A stretch of DNA of 64,000 nt. Origin: a bacterium 1XD42-76. GTDB lineage: Bacteria; Bacillota; Clostridia; Lachnospirales; Lachnospiraceae. The position numbers and the translations under genes were made by a program. The notes beneath the pieces were generated by a model. That model saw only the letters and a program-made list of their open reading frames with translations. It was not told where the DNA came from and made no database searches. The stretch is taken from the NCBI GenBank assembly GCA_009917545.1, contig QZDW01000005.1, forward strand, positions 62,001 to 126,000, given 5' to 3'. Shown here one piece after another: positions 1-7,817 of the stretch. The stretch's first letter is position 1. The number at the start of each line of letters is the position of its first letter.

Positions 1-290
1 TCAAGGTAATCACCCACGTCGATCAGATTCCTCCCGAACCGGGAAAAGTCCTTTACAATGATGCATTGAATCGGGTTTCCCGCCATGGAAAGCATTTTCT
101 GTACGCCAGGGCGGTCAAAATTTGTCCCCGTATACCCGTCATCCAAAAATTCCATGACAGTACACCCGTCAAATTCACGGCGGCTTTTTATAAAATGATA
201 AAGCAAATCACGTTGATGGCTAATGCTGAAGCTCTCCCCCTCATTCGCATCCTCACTGGAAATGCGCATATAGAGGGCAATGGTCTCCAT
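1..290 (-). CDS. Large serine recombinase, N-terminal part (third of a tandem triplet), cut by window edge
   Basis: This is the catalytic N-terminus of a serine site-specific recombinase; about 96 codons are visible and the rest lies left of the window. It reads METIALYMRISSEDANEGES, with the nucleophilic serine in MRIS (residue 11). Further on are the resolvase motifs DDGYTGTNFDRP and IVKDFSRFGRN, which supply the active-site arginines. The start overlaps the stop of the next recombinase (TGATG), implying translational coupling; an ATG one codon upstream at 293 is also possible. Enzymes of this family integrate and excise mobile elements through a 5'-phosphoserine intermediate. Its place at the outer end of the cluster suggests the ICE end lies just beyond the window. 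Family assignment is firm; its individual role is not known. Confidence 0.9.
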   Translation of the reverse strand, partial: METIALYMRISSEDANEGESFSISHQRDLLYHFIKSRREFDGCTVMEFLDDGYTGTNFDRPGVQKMLSMAGNPIQCIIVKDFSRFGRNLIDVGDYL

Positions 291-1975
291 CATATCCCCA
301 CCACCTTTTCTTCCAGCATGGCAAATTCATCCCGGAAATTCCAGACAATCTCAATCTCGTTATAGCCAGTCACTTTGATATGGTCAACCAGCTCCACCAG
401 CAGTTCCCTCGTTATCGTTTCCTTTGCCTGGTACTTCTTCAATGCCGTGATCCATTGATTCTGCGGGGTTATAGTTTTGGAGTAGATTTTTTCTTCCTGC
501 TCCAGCTTCTCCAATTCTTTCCCATAAGCCTCCGCGTTTCTGTCATATTCCTGCTTTAGCGAAACATATTCCCGCTCGGTAATGGTATGGTCAGAAAAGG
601 ATTCAAACAGCGATGCACGATAAGCGGCGTTCCTTCCTATTTTCTGCTTCATTGCCCCAATCTGCCCAATGACCGCCTCATGTTTTTTCTTAAACCCGGA
701 TTTCATCTGCGTCCTTTTCAGCAGGTCCTCCAATTTCATCGCGGCCTCTATCTCAACGCGCAGCGCATGGAATACAGCTTCGATCAGTTCAGGCTCGCCA
801 ACACATTTTTTCGTGCAGCCCTGCCCGGACAGGTTTTCCGCGTAGACACGGCAGATATAGGTATACCTTGCCGTACCGGCGGGAGAAACATTCTTATATC
901 GTGACATTTTCGTATCACAATCCCCACACACCAGAAGCCCTTTGAATATATTTTCCGTGGACGGGTATTTCCCTCTCAACATCCTGTGTTCCTGGCAGCG
1001 CTGCTCACTTATGGACTGCACCTTGTCAAAAATCTCTTGGCTGACGATTGCCTCATGGGTATTATGGGCGATTATCCAGTCCTTTTTGTCAACATTAGTT
1101 AAGGGGATCCCATCACTTAAAGATTTCTTTGTTTTACCTTGTGCCATATGGCCAACATAGACAGGATATCTGGTTATCTTTTTTATAATCTGCCCCTGCC
1201 AGATTGCCCCTGTCCCTTCCGGCTTCTTCTTTTTGTATCCGTTCAGGTAATGGTGCATGGCGGGGCAGGGGGTTCCCCTGTCATTCAGATACCGTGCAAT
1301 CATGTTTATCCCGATGCCCTCCGCCCTCCACTGGAATATTTCACGGACAACTGGGGCTGCTTCCGGATCCGGGATAAGCCTGTGCTTATCTTCCGGGGAT
1401 TTCAGGTATCCATATGGCGGGAATGCCCCAATAAACTCTCCCTTCCGCTGTTTTGTTTCCAGCGCTGTGTTGACTTTCTGCGATATGTCCTTCGCGTACA
1501 GGTCGTTAACAAGGTTTTTGAGGGAGATAACCAGTTCATTCCCATTCTTATCCTTTTTGCTGTCGTAACTGTCATTGACCGCTACAAACCTTACCCCAAG
1601 ATAGGGGAATATTTTTTCCAGGTAATAGCCGGTTTCCACGTAGTTACGCCCGAAACGTGATAGATCTTTTACCACAACACAGTCAATCCGGCGGCTCCTT
1701 ATCCCTTCCATCAGGCGCTCAAATTCCGGCCGTTCAAAATCCGTGCCTGTCTCCCCATTGTCGCAGAATACGCCGCAAAGCCGCATATCCGCCTGCGCGT
1801 CCACATATTTCTCAAGCATATACCTCTGCATGGTAATGGATTCCCTGTCGCCCGTCCTGTTGTTATCTTCCACAGAAAGGCGGGCATAGACCGCTGTGTT
1901 ATAAACCCGCTCCGGAAGAAACACGGCCTTTGGCTCCGTTTCCATGATAGCGGCTTTCCTGCTTACCCTTGCCAT
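290..1975 (-). CDS. Large serine recombinase (second of triplet)
   Basis: A 561-residue large serine recombinase. The resolvase catalytic domain covers about residues 25-180, with the nucleophile in YARLSVEDN (Ser34) and the conserved VVKDLSRFGRNY. A recombinase domain follows at about 190-300 (GAFPPYGY, then AIWQGQIIKKI), then a zinc-ribbon with CGDCDTKM and a paired downstream cysteine region, and a C-terminal coiled coil at about 430-500. I chose the ATG at 1975, not the longer frame opening at 1996, because AAGGAGG lies at ideal spacing before it and the upstream gene stops only one base away. It cannot be told from sequence whether this protein is the integrase proper or a partner of its two neighbours. 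Confidence 0.93.
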   Translation of the reverse strand: MARVSRKAAIMETEPKAVFLPERVYNTAVYARLSVEDNNRTGDRESITMQRYMLEKYVDAQADMRLCGVFCDNGETGTDFERPEFERLMEGIRSRRIDCVVVKDLSRFGRNYVETGYYLEKIFPYLGVRFVAVNDSYDSKKDKNGNELVISLKNLVNDLYAKDISQKVNTALETKQRKGEFIGAFPPYGYLKSPEDKHRLIPDPEAAPVVREIFQWRAEGIGINMIARYLNDRGTPCPAMHHYLNGYKKKKPEGTGAIWQGQIIKKITRYPVYVGHMAQGKTKKSLSDGIPLTNVDKKDWIIAHNTHEAIVSQEIFDKVQSISEQRCQEHRMLRGKYPSTENIFKGLLVCGDCDTKMSRYKNVSPAGTARYTYICRVYAENLSGQGCTKKCVGEPELIEAVFHALRVEIEAAMKLEDLLKRTQMKSGFKKKHEAVIGQIGAMKQKIGRNAAYRASLFESFSDHTITEREYVSLKQEYDRNAEAYGKELEKLEQEEKIYSKTITPQNQWITALKKYQAKETITRELLVELVDHIKVTGYNEIEIVWNFRDEFAMLEEKVVGI

Positions 1976-1976
1976 G

Positions 1977-3644
1977 TCACACCGCCTCCTTTTCATGGGA
2001 TTTTTTCTCCCCCGTGTAAAGCCTCTGCGTATTCCGGATCAGTTCCAACGCCCGCTCATAATCGTATTGGTAACGGAATCGTATCTCAATGCGGCTGTCC
2101 TCAAAGACCAGGATGCGCTCAATCAGCGTCACCGCGATATGCCTTGTAAGTTCCGTGATATTCTGGTATTTCTTAAAACGCTCGATCCAAAGGCTGGTGC
2201 CTGCGCGGTTCTGCAAAAGCCCTTCCAGTTCCTCCTTCAGCTTTTCGCTCGCGGCCTTCGCGTCAGCAATCTTCATATCATAGCCGGATTTTAATTCCAG
2301 GTATTCCTCTTTATCAATCAGGCCGTCAGACAGGGATTCATAGAGTGTTTTCTTTAATCTGCTGTAGCGGGAGATTTCCTCCTGTTTTTTTACAAGCTGC
2401 GCGTCGGCCTTCTGCACTTCTTCCCGGTGGATCGGAAGAGTTTCAATATATTGCAGCACACGCTCCACATCCAGGATATTAGCGATATGTTCCTTCAAAG
2501 ACAGTAATACGGCCTCTGTCAGGGCGACTTCGCTGATCCGGTGGCTGGAGCAGGCTTTATTTGTACGGTTATTGCCGCATATATAGTACACGTAGGTTTT
2601 CCCATTCCTGCACACACTGTTGCGTACCATGTTCTGCCTGCAATCGCCGCAGAACGCCAGGCCGGAAAACAGGTATACTGTTTCCTCTTTGGGAGCCACA
2701 CGGGTATCCTGCATCAGGAGCCGCCCCACGGCAAGGAAATCATCTTTTTCCACAATTGCCGGGTGGCTGTCCTCAACCCTTACCCATTCCTCGCTTGGTT
2801 TCTGTATGGTCTTTTTTACTTTATGGTTCGGGGTGGTACGCCTGCCCTGGACCAAGGTGCCGACATAAAACTCATTACGGAGGATCCGGCCAATCGCTAC
2901 TGCGGTCCATTTCGCCTTGGGCTTTACTTGGAAGCCGGATTTATACTGCAAACCGCAAAACCGTTTGTATTCCATGGGGGACAATTCCCCCCGCCCATTC
3001 AGGCGATCAGCGATCCTCTGCTGGCTTGCCCCTTCCAGCTTCCAGCGGAAAATGTCACGGACGACCGCGGCGGCATATTCGTCAACCACGAGTTTATGCC
3101 GGTCAGAGGGGTCTTTCCGGTAGCCATATACGGCAAAAGAGCCAATGAAATCCCCTTTTTTCCTCTTGATTTCAAGCTGGCTCCTGACTTTGATTGATAT
3201 ATCGCGGCAATATGCGTCGTTTATCAGGTTTTTGAACGGGATCAGTATCTTATCGGAAGATGTGCGCCCGTTTATGCTGTCATAGTTATCGTTGACCGCG
3301 ATAAACCGGATACCAAGCGCCGGGAAAATCTGGTCGATATAGCGCCCGGCCTCCACGAAGTTACGCCCAAACCTTGACAGGTCCTTGACCACCACACAAT
3401 CAATTTTCCTAGCTTCAATGTCACGGATCATCCTCTTAAAAGAAGGGCGGTCAAAATTCGCCCCACTGTACCCGTCGTCCACGCACTCAGCGCAGATATG
3501 GATATCCGGCTTATCCGCCAGGAACGCCCTGATCAGGTCTTTCTGATTCACGATGCTGTCGCTTTCCTCTTTGTCGCCGTCCTCTTTGGACAGGCGGACA
3601 TAAAGCGCAGCGCGGTATACCCTGCTTTCTGTTAAATTATCCAT
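1977..3644 (-). CDS. Large serine recombinase (first of triplet)
   Basis: A 555-residue large serine recombinase with the same layout as its neighbour: catalytic domain with the nucleophile in YVRLSKEDG (Ser19) and VVKDLSRFGRNF, recombinase domain with SFAVYGYRKDP, zinc-ribbon CGDCRQNM with CGNNRTNKACSS, and a C-terminal coiled coil. GGAGG precedes the ATG. It is the promoter-proximal gene of the triplet, and its stop is one base from the next start. Three adjacent serine recombinases that may act together are known from some Firmicutes ICEs; that they form one integration machine here is an inference from the tight packing. The 145-bp upstream gap probably carries their promoter. Confidence 0.93.
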   Translation of the reverse strand: MDNLTESRVYRAALYVRLSKEDGDKEESDSIVNQKDLIRAFLADKPDIHICAECVDDGYSGANFDRPSFKRMIRDIEARKIDCVVVKDLSRFGRNFVEAGRYIDQIFPALGIRFIAVNDNYDSINGRTSSDKILIPFKNLINDAYCRDISIKVRSQLEIKRKKGDFIGSFAVYGYRKDPSDRHKLVVDEYAAAVVRDIFRWKLEGASQQRIADRLNGRGELSPMEYKRFCGLQYKSGFQVKPKAKWTAVAIGRILRNEFYVGTLVQGRRTTPNHKVKKTIQKPSEEWVRVEDSHPAIVEKDDFLAVGRLLMQDTRVAPKEETVYLFSGLAFCGDCRQNMVRNSVCRNGKTYVYYICGNNRTNKACSSHRISEVALTEAVLLSLKEHIANILDVERVLQYIETLPIHREEVQKADAQLVKKQEEISRYSRLKKTLYESLSDGLIDKEEYLELKSGYDMKIADAKAASEKLKEELEGLLQNRAGTSLWIERFKKYQNITELTRHIAVTLIERILVFEDSRIEIRFRYQYDYERALELIRNTQRLYTGEKKSHEKEAV

Positions 3645-3728
3645 GGTGAACCTCCATCTTGTAAAAAATCCTCAGCAAAACTTTTCACAATGGGCTTCAC
3701 CGTTATGCTTATTTCCTTGAATATACCA

Positions 3729-3746
3729 CTTTAAAGTGTTAAAGTC
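3729..3746. repeat. CTTTAAAGT-x-TTAAAGTC motif upstream of the recombinase operon
   Basis: An 18-bp AT-rich sequence in the recombinase leader, containing a 12-bp palindrome (CACTTTAAAGTG). It recurs with one mismatch at 36184-36201 inside the giant helicase gene. On the minus strand both copies could be read as DFNTLK, so either a shared DNA site or a gene remnant is possible. Function unknown. Confidence 0.4.
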
Positions 3747-3789
3747 AAGCCCGCCTGCTGATAAACTCTGTCCTCTTCATTTTTATCTC

Positions 3790-4047
3790 CTATAGTGTCC
3801 TTAAATAATGTTCCAAACGGTCCTCCAGTGTCGCGTTGGTGTCCGTAAAACTCACTTTGACCACAATTTTCCCACATTTGTAGCAATAAGGGTTCCCAAT
3901 CTGGCGGACAAAATCCGCCAGCCTCTGTTCACGGGGCATTTGGGGGTCAATATGTATTTTGCTGATATCCACAAGGCTTCCCCGCTCAACCGTCCGCACG
4001 TCTACATTCCTCATCTGGTTAAAGTCTCTGTCCTGGGTTGCTTCCAT
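3790..4047 (-). CDS. Small conserved ICE protein (DUF6870-like)
   Basis: An 85-residue protein starting MEATQDRDFNQMRNVDVRTV. I chose this start because GGAGGTG lies 6-7 bases upstream; the open frame continues 17 codons further without a ribosome binding site. A PYCYKCGK motif suggests a half zinc-knuckle. The C-terminal third (VVKVSFTDTNATLEDRLEHY) is predicted to be strand then helix. It resembles the small DUF6870 family seen next to recombinases in Clostridia mobile elements; this is from memory, and no biochemical role is known. It lies between the two ParB-like genes and the recombinase operon, on the same strand. Confidence 0.75.
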   Translation of the reverse strand: MEATQDRDFNQMRNVDVRTVERGSLVDISKIHIDPQMPREQRLADFVRQIGNPYCYKCGKIVVKVSFTDTNATLEDRLEHYLRTL

Positions 4048-4123
4048 AGACAACACCTCCATTTCAAGATATGCCGCTCCTGCTTGTCTCAATGCCATCG
4101 GATCCTGGCAGGCTTAATCGTAG

Positions 4124-4981
4124 TTACCCATGGAAACGGTAAGGGAGCTTCCTCCCCCCACGCTGCCCGTTATATTTCTCCAAAATGACGCGGGCAAACC
4201 GGAGCGCGTTGTTGCTTGTGGAAAAATCAGCCCGCCCACGGCGGTTGATCTCATCCGGATCCGCCTGAGAGAGCCGTGAAACAAATGTATGGTCATTCAG
4301 TTCCGTATCGTAAGTCTTTATAAAAAGCGCCAGCCCTGCCAAGAGTGCGGCAGTGAGGGATCGGGGATCCCCCTGCCAGGTGTCCCACAAAAGCTGTAGC
4401 ATACGGGTGAAGGAAGCCCCGCCTAATAACTGGTAGGCATTCACGAGGGCGCGGGTGGATACGATTTCCCCGGTTTTTCCATGGCTCTTCCCTAACGCCC
4501 ATATAAAGCCGCAGTTTTCCACAAGCCGCTTAATCTCCGTGATCTCCGCATCTCCGCCAGATTCCGCCAGGACGTTTGTGGACTGTGACAGGCTCAGGCG
4601 TTTCTTCGCTTTATCCAGTTTATAGCAGAGGTCCGCTTCCTGCTCGTAAGTCAGGCCGTTATAGACCTTGCAGTTTACCATGATCCCTTTGCCCCCATTC
4701 ATTTCCCGCATGGCGGAAATACGGTGCTGGCCGTCTACTACATAAAATTTCCCATCACGGAAGCTGACCGTGATAGGGTCAAGCAACCGCTCGTCCCATT
4801 CCCGTATCAGGCGCTCAACCTCTTTGGGGTTTACAGGGCGTTGGTAAGGAAGGCCGGAAGTCAGACGGTCGGTGTGGATAGACCGCTCCACGCCCGGATT
4901 ATTATATTCCGGTTCAGGCAGCGCCGCCGGTTTCGGCTTCGCAGGCTTTGGGGAGTTATGTTTTTTTCTGTAACTGCTCAT
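4124..4981 (-). CDS. ParB/Srx-fold protein (DUF6551-like)
   Basis: A 285-residue protein with a ParB-type N-terminal fold. After a Lys/Pro-rich leader, about residues 30-110 carry YQRPVNPKEVERLI and YVVDGQHRISAMREMNGG. The latter is the signature DGQHR loop of the ParB/sulfiredoxin superfamily. The helical C-terminus does not look like a chromosomal ParB DNA-binding domain. The ATG overlaps the stop of the upstream ParB-like gene (ATGA), so the two are coupled. Proteins of this type can bind or hydrolyse nucleotides or act as DNA-binding adaptors; which applies here is unknown. The pair is distinct from the real parAB at the right end of the window. Confidence 0.8.
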   Translation of the reverse strand: MSSYRKKHNSPKPAKPKPAALPEPEYNNPGVERSIHTDRLTSGLPYQRPVNPKEVERLIREWDERLLDPITVSFRDGKFYVVDGQHRISAMREMNGGKGIMVNCKVYNGLTYEQEADLCYKLDKAKKRLSLSQSTNVLAESGGDAEITEIKRLVENCGFIWALGKSHGKTGEIVSTRALVNAYQLLGGASFTRMLQLLWDTWQGDPRSLTAALLAGLALFIKTYDTELNDHTFVSRLSQADPDEINRRGRADFSTSNNALRFARVILEKYNGQRGGRKLPYRFHG

Positions 4982-5934
4982 ATTTTCATTGTCCTTTCTA
5001 CTTTTTGGAATAATTCTTCGGCGGCGGAACAGATGGATCTGGTCAGTTCCCGGAGACTGGCAAGCTGCTCCATGCTGACATGGGGAAATACCGTGTCATA
5101 ATATGGGTCGCTGTACCAACTGATCTCTTTATGGAATTTCCGGACAAATGCGCTGTATTCCTCCAGGAAACTGTCCGGTGTGCCACTGCAATCCTTATCC
5201 GGGTCTTTCAGTTCCGCCACAACTTCTTTTAAACTGGCTGGATTTTTCGGTTCCTGCTTTTTTTCCTCCGGGTTTTCTTTTGCGGTATATTCATCCACTG
5301 TCCGGATCTCCCCTGCCGCCAAGAGCAAGGCGGCCTCTTTCTGCCGCTCCGGCTCCAGATAGGAAATCTTCATTGTGGCTTTCCTGGAAATTTTGGTATC
5401 CGCCTCTTTAATAATCTCTTTTGCCTCTGGCGCAAGGTTTTTCGCTGTCTGTATCTGCCTCCTGACGGTGCGGGGCGCAACGCCTAATTTCTCAGCCGTG
5501 TCCTTCACAAATGACTTTGTGGTGGCGGACATTTTGTCCGCCACCACTTCCCGGTGCTGGTTCCCCCTGAATTTCCCGCCCTTATAAGTCGCTTTTGTTT
5601 CCGGGTGCAGCATTTCATAGATTTCCTTCCGCCGTAAAAGCATTTCTCCATATTCAATAGGTGGCAGATTCTTACGTATAAAATTCTCATCAATCTCCGC
5701 CAATTCAGCTTCCAGGCCATCCAGGCTGCTGACAGTGCATTCCACTTCCTCCCACCCAAGGATTCTTACTGCTTCCAGCCGATGGAACCCGGCAATCAGT
5801 ACATGGTTCCTGTCTATGGTAATGGGATTAAGAAGCCCAAGTTCCTGGATACTCTCTGCCAGCTCTTTCACGTTGCTGTCATCCAGCCTGCGCCTGCCTT
5901 CCCTTATCCTTATTTCCCTTATAAGCACCCGCAT
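4978..5934 (-). CDS. ParB N-terminal domain protein
   Basis: A 318-residue ParB-like protein. The first 90 residues contain LDDSNVKELAESIQELGLLN and VLIAGFHRLEAVRILGW, the ParB CTPase-fold box (GxHR). About residues 130-170 contain a helix-turn-helix-like run, TAEKLGVAPRTVRRQI. The C-terminus is charged. I chose the ATG at 5934 rather than the in-frame GTG nine bases upstream because GGAGG is eight bases before the ATG. It forms an overlapping pair with the next gene. A role in regulation or centromere-like DNA binding is plausible, but no ParA partner is adjacent. Confidence 0.8.
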   Translation of the reverse strand: MRVLIREIRIREGRRRLDDSNVKELAESIQELGLLNPITIDRNHVLIAGFHRLEAVRILGWEEVECTVSSLDGLEAELAEIDENFIRKNLPPIEYGEMLLRRKEIYEMLHPETKATYKGGKFRGNQHREVVADKMSATTKSFVKDTAEKLGVAPRTVRRQIQTAKNLAPEAKEIIKEADTKISRKATMKISYLEPERQKEAALLLAAGEIRTVDEYTAKENPEEKKQEPKNPASLKEVVAELKDPDKDCSGTPDSFLEEYSAFVRKFHKEISWYSDPYYDTVFPHVSMEQLASLRELTRSICSAAEELFQKVERTMKI

Positions 5935-5952
5935 ATCGTTCACCTCCTCACA

Positions 5953-6186
5953 TCAGGCTTTCCCCCACCCTGTTGGCCGCCGAATGAAACACCATGCGCC
6001 GCAAACCGGGCAGTACGCCCCAAACAAGGGCGCAATCAGCTTGTGGCGACAGGTCTTGCATCCGGCAAGAGCCCGGCGGGACGCATCACGGCATCCCAAA
6101 CCGGTATTATCACAAATGGGAAAGCCGCCCCAGGCAGGACATGGCGATATGCCGCTGTCTCCCGGAGCAGGTTCCCGTAAACTCAT
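5953..6186 (-). CDS. Possible small zinc-ribbon protein
   Basis: A 77-residue frame with CKTCRHKL and CPVCGAWC spaced like a zinc ribbon, ending 18 bases before the next gene with that gene's ribosome binding site in the gap. The start is uncertain: no Shine-Dalgarno precedes the ATG at 6186, and the frame remains open about 20 codons further upstream without an ATG. The paired CxxC motifs and operon-like packing favour a real gene; the weak start argues against it. No known family recognised. Confidence 0.4.
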   Translation of the reverse strand: MSLREPAPGDSGISPCPAWGGFPICDNTGLGCRDASRRALAGCKTCRHKLIAPLFGAYCPVCGAWCFIRRPTGWGKA

Positions 6187-6703
6187 TTCATTTCCATATC
6201 TGTGCCGTATTATCAGGCAACGGGATTGCCTTACTTCTCACCCCCGGCACGGGAATATCCAAGCCGCTTATGGTTAATAAGCGCCATGATACCGACGGCA
6301 GGTGGCGGCAGGTGACTAAGCTGCCCAGGCCATGCCCACAGTATCCCCCTTTCACCCTGCGGTACGGGAATATGACTGGTCCTTCCTTTGCTGGCGGCTC
6401 ATGGCGGTTCCGGCATTACCATTGCCGGTCACAGGCCCTTCGGGTTCCCGCTCGTGCCTTTGATGTCATCTTATTGACGGGCCAGGACAGGGGAAGATCA
6501 CCTCCTTGTCCTGCCTGGCCCGCAGGCAGTCGTCGCGCCCGTGCCTGGGCCGCTTGCCGATCTCTCGGCCCCGCGCAGCGGAAGAAACTTGAATACTGAT
6601 CATCTATGAACAGGCACTTGTCCTGTTATTTTTCAATGTTCATAGGAGGGTGCAAAAGCCCCCTCATAAGGTTCGGTAACGAAAAGCGGGGTTGAAAACC
6701 AGA
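6187..6703. other. GC-rich noncoding stretch with hairpins
   Basis: About 500 bp without a convincing gene, between the sigma-like gene and the ParB-like operon. It holds a GGGCCAGG/CCTGGCCC inverted repeat around 6478-6523. It also holds a nested structure at 6604-6645, where CTATGAAC and GTTCATAG flank an AACAGG/CCTGTT hairpin followed by ATTTTT. These could be a plus-strand terminator or a protein-binding site. No tRNA or known riboswitch is recognisable by eye. Confidence 0.45.
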
Positions 6704-7150
6704 TTATTCAAAAAATTTCCTTAATTTTTCCAGTACCTTCTTTTTCCGCTTGTGGATAGCCGCCTGTGTAAGGTTGCAGGCTGCGGCGACCTCCCGTTCA
6801 GACTGATCCAGATAGAAGATTTTCCAAATCAATTCCCGCTCTTCCTCGGCCAGGCTCTGCAGGGCTGTTTCCAATGTTTCCATAAGGTGCGTCCTTACCA
6901 TAACATCGTCTATCGCCTCATCCGGCGCGGCAAATGTCCAGTCCGCTTCCAGCAGCTGTTCATAGGAGGCTTCCCTGCTGGGGAGATATGTAACCGTCTG
7001 GCCGTCCTCATCCACTACAAAACGTCCTTTTTTTAGACGCTTCATGAAGTAGCGTTCTTTATCTTCCGCACGCCTGTACTCCCGGTAAACTTCTTCACTG
7101 ACTTTTACCGCCTGCCCATCTATGTATAAATAGAAATCATTTTCTGACAT
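6704..7150 (-). CDS. Sigma-70 region 4-like regulator
   Basis: A 148-residue protein starting MSENDFYLYIDGQAVKVSEE; GGAGG lies six to seven bases before this ATG, so the longer frame to 7249 is rejected. Residues about 85-145 form a sigma region-4 type helix-turn-helix: LQSLAEEERELIWKIFYLD, then SEREVAAACNLTQAAIHKRK. Region 2 is absent, so it is not a complete sigma factor. Such small sigma-like proteins occur in the regulatory modules of Tn916-like and related ICEs, where they influence transfer-gene transcription. Its leader contains two terminator-like hairpins, suggesting control by attenuation. Confidence 0.85.
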   Translation of the reverse strand: MSENDFYLYIDGQAVKVSEEVYREYRRAEDKERYFMKRLKKGRFVVDEDGQTVTYLPSREASYEQLLEADWTFAAPDEAIDDVMVRTHLMETLETALQSLAEEERELIWKIFYLDQSEREVAAACNLTQAAIHKRKKKVLEKLRKFFE

Positions 7151-7250
7151 TATTTTCCTCCAGGATTCTGAAATGTTGATGGGTTCCAGAATCCCGAAGG
7201 CGGCGAACGACACCGGGCATCTATGACAGGTTCCTTCAAAAAACGACAAG

Positions 7251-7284
7251 AAAAAAGCCGCACCCGGTAAATACCGGATGCGGC
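7251..7284 (-). terminator. Rho-independent terminator or attenuator before the sigma-like gene
   Basis: GCCGCA-x-CCGGTA pairs with TACCGG-x-TGCGGC (13-bp stem with one mismatch, two-base loop). On the minus strand it is followed by TTTTTT. It lies about 100 bp upstream of the sigma-like start, so it either ends upstream transcripts or attenuates the gene. Confidence 0.75.
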
Positions 7285-7329
7285 AGCTAAAACAGGCAGG
7301 AAAAATATCCTGTCAAAAATATATTGAAA

Positions 7330-7365
7330 AATAAAAATATCCGTATACCTTTGGGTTATACGGAT
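7330..7365 (-). terminator. Second terminator-like hairpin in the leader
   Basis: ATCCGTATA-CC pairs with GG-TATACGGAT with one bulge, followed on the minus strand by ATTTTTATTTTT. It is enclosed by a 9-bp inverted repeat, TCCTGTCAA (7308-7316) and TTGACAGGA (7386-7394), which could form a larger alternative structure. Confidence 0.6.
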
Positions 7366-7373
7366 ACAACAAA

Positions 7374-7493
7374 CTACAGCGTTAATTGACAGGAAAACAG
7401 TTTTTTCGCACTGGCTTGAAAACTGCGCCCCTGACAGCGATAAGATTTTTTTGACAAATCAAGGGCTTGTAAAATAATAACAGACACGGACAT
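7374..7493 (-). CDS. Possible leader peptide of the attenuator region
   Basis: A 39-codon frame starting MSVSVIILQALDL that ends just before the first leader hairpin. The only ribosome binding-like sequence (AGGAAAGG) abuts the ATG, which is poor spacing. It is listed because a short reading frame followed by two terminator-like hairpins and then a regulator is the usual anatomy of a translation-coupled attenuator. No homology is claimed. Confidence 0.25.
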   Translation of the reverse strand: MSVSVIILQALDLSKKSYRCQGRSFQASAKKLFSCQLTL

Positions 7494-7817
7494 CCTTTCC
7501 TAATGCCGTATCTCTATTCATAAAGTAACGGCTATGATACAACCTAAAACCGTCACCTGTTTTTATCGCTCCTTATAGCGCACTGCTACTCAGAACCAAT
7601 CAACGGTCTTGCAGCGCCAATGCTTCCATGAAATGTGCGTTTTTTGGATCGTTTACCAGTATACACCATTTTCCATAAAATGTCACTCTTTTACCATATT
7701 TATTGTCAAAATAAAAGAAATTGTGGAATTCCTATCAAAAACAGACACAGGAATCTGCTCAGGAAACCCGGCCAGCCTAAAAAATATAGGATGGCCGGAA
7801 GAATTGCCTGGAGAAAA
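7494..7817. other. AT-rich intergenic region downstream of the recombinase gene
   Basis: About 320 bp between the tyrosine recombinase stop and the leader frame. I see AT-rich sequence, probably including the promoter of the sigma-like gene, and no convincing gene on either strand. Confidence 0.4.

Noticed and set aside
5994-6599. A 201-codon plus-strand frame in the GC-rich segment
   Set aside because: No ribosome binding site, and composition (many Arg, Pro, Gly, Cys) typical of a chance frame in GC-rich DNA.
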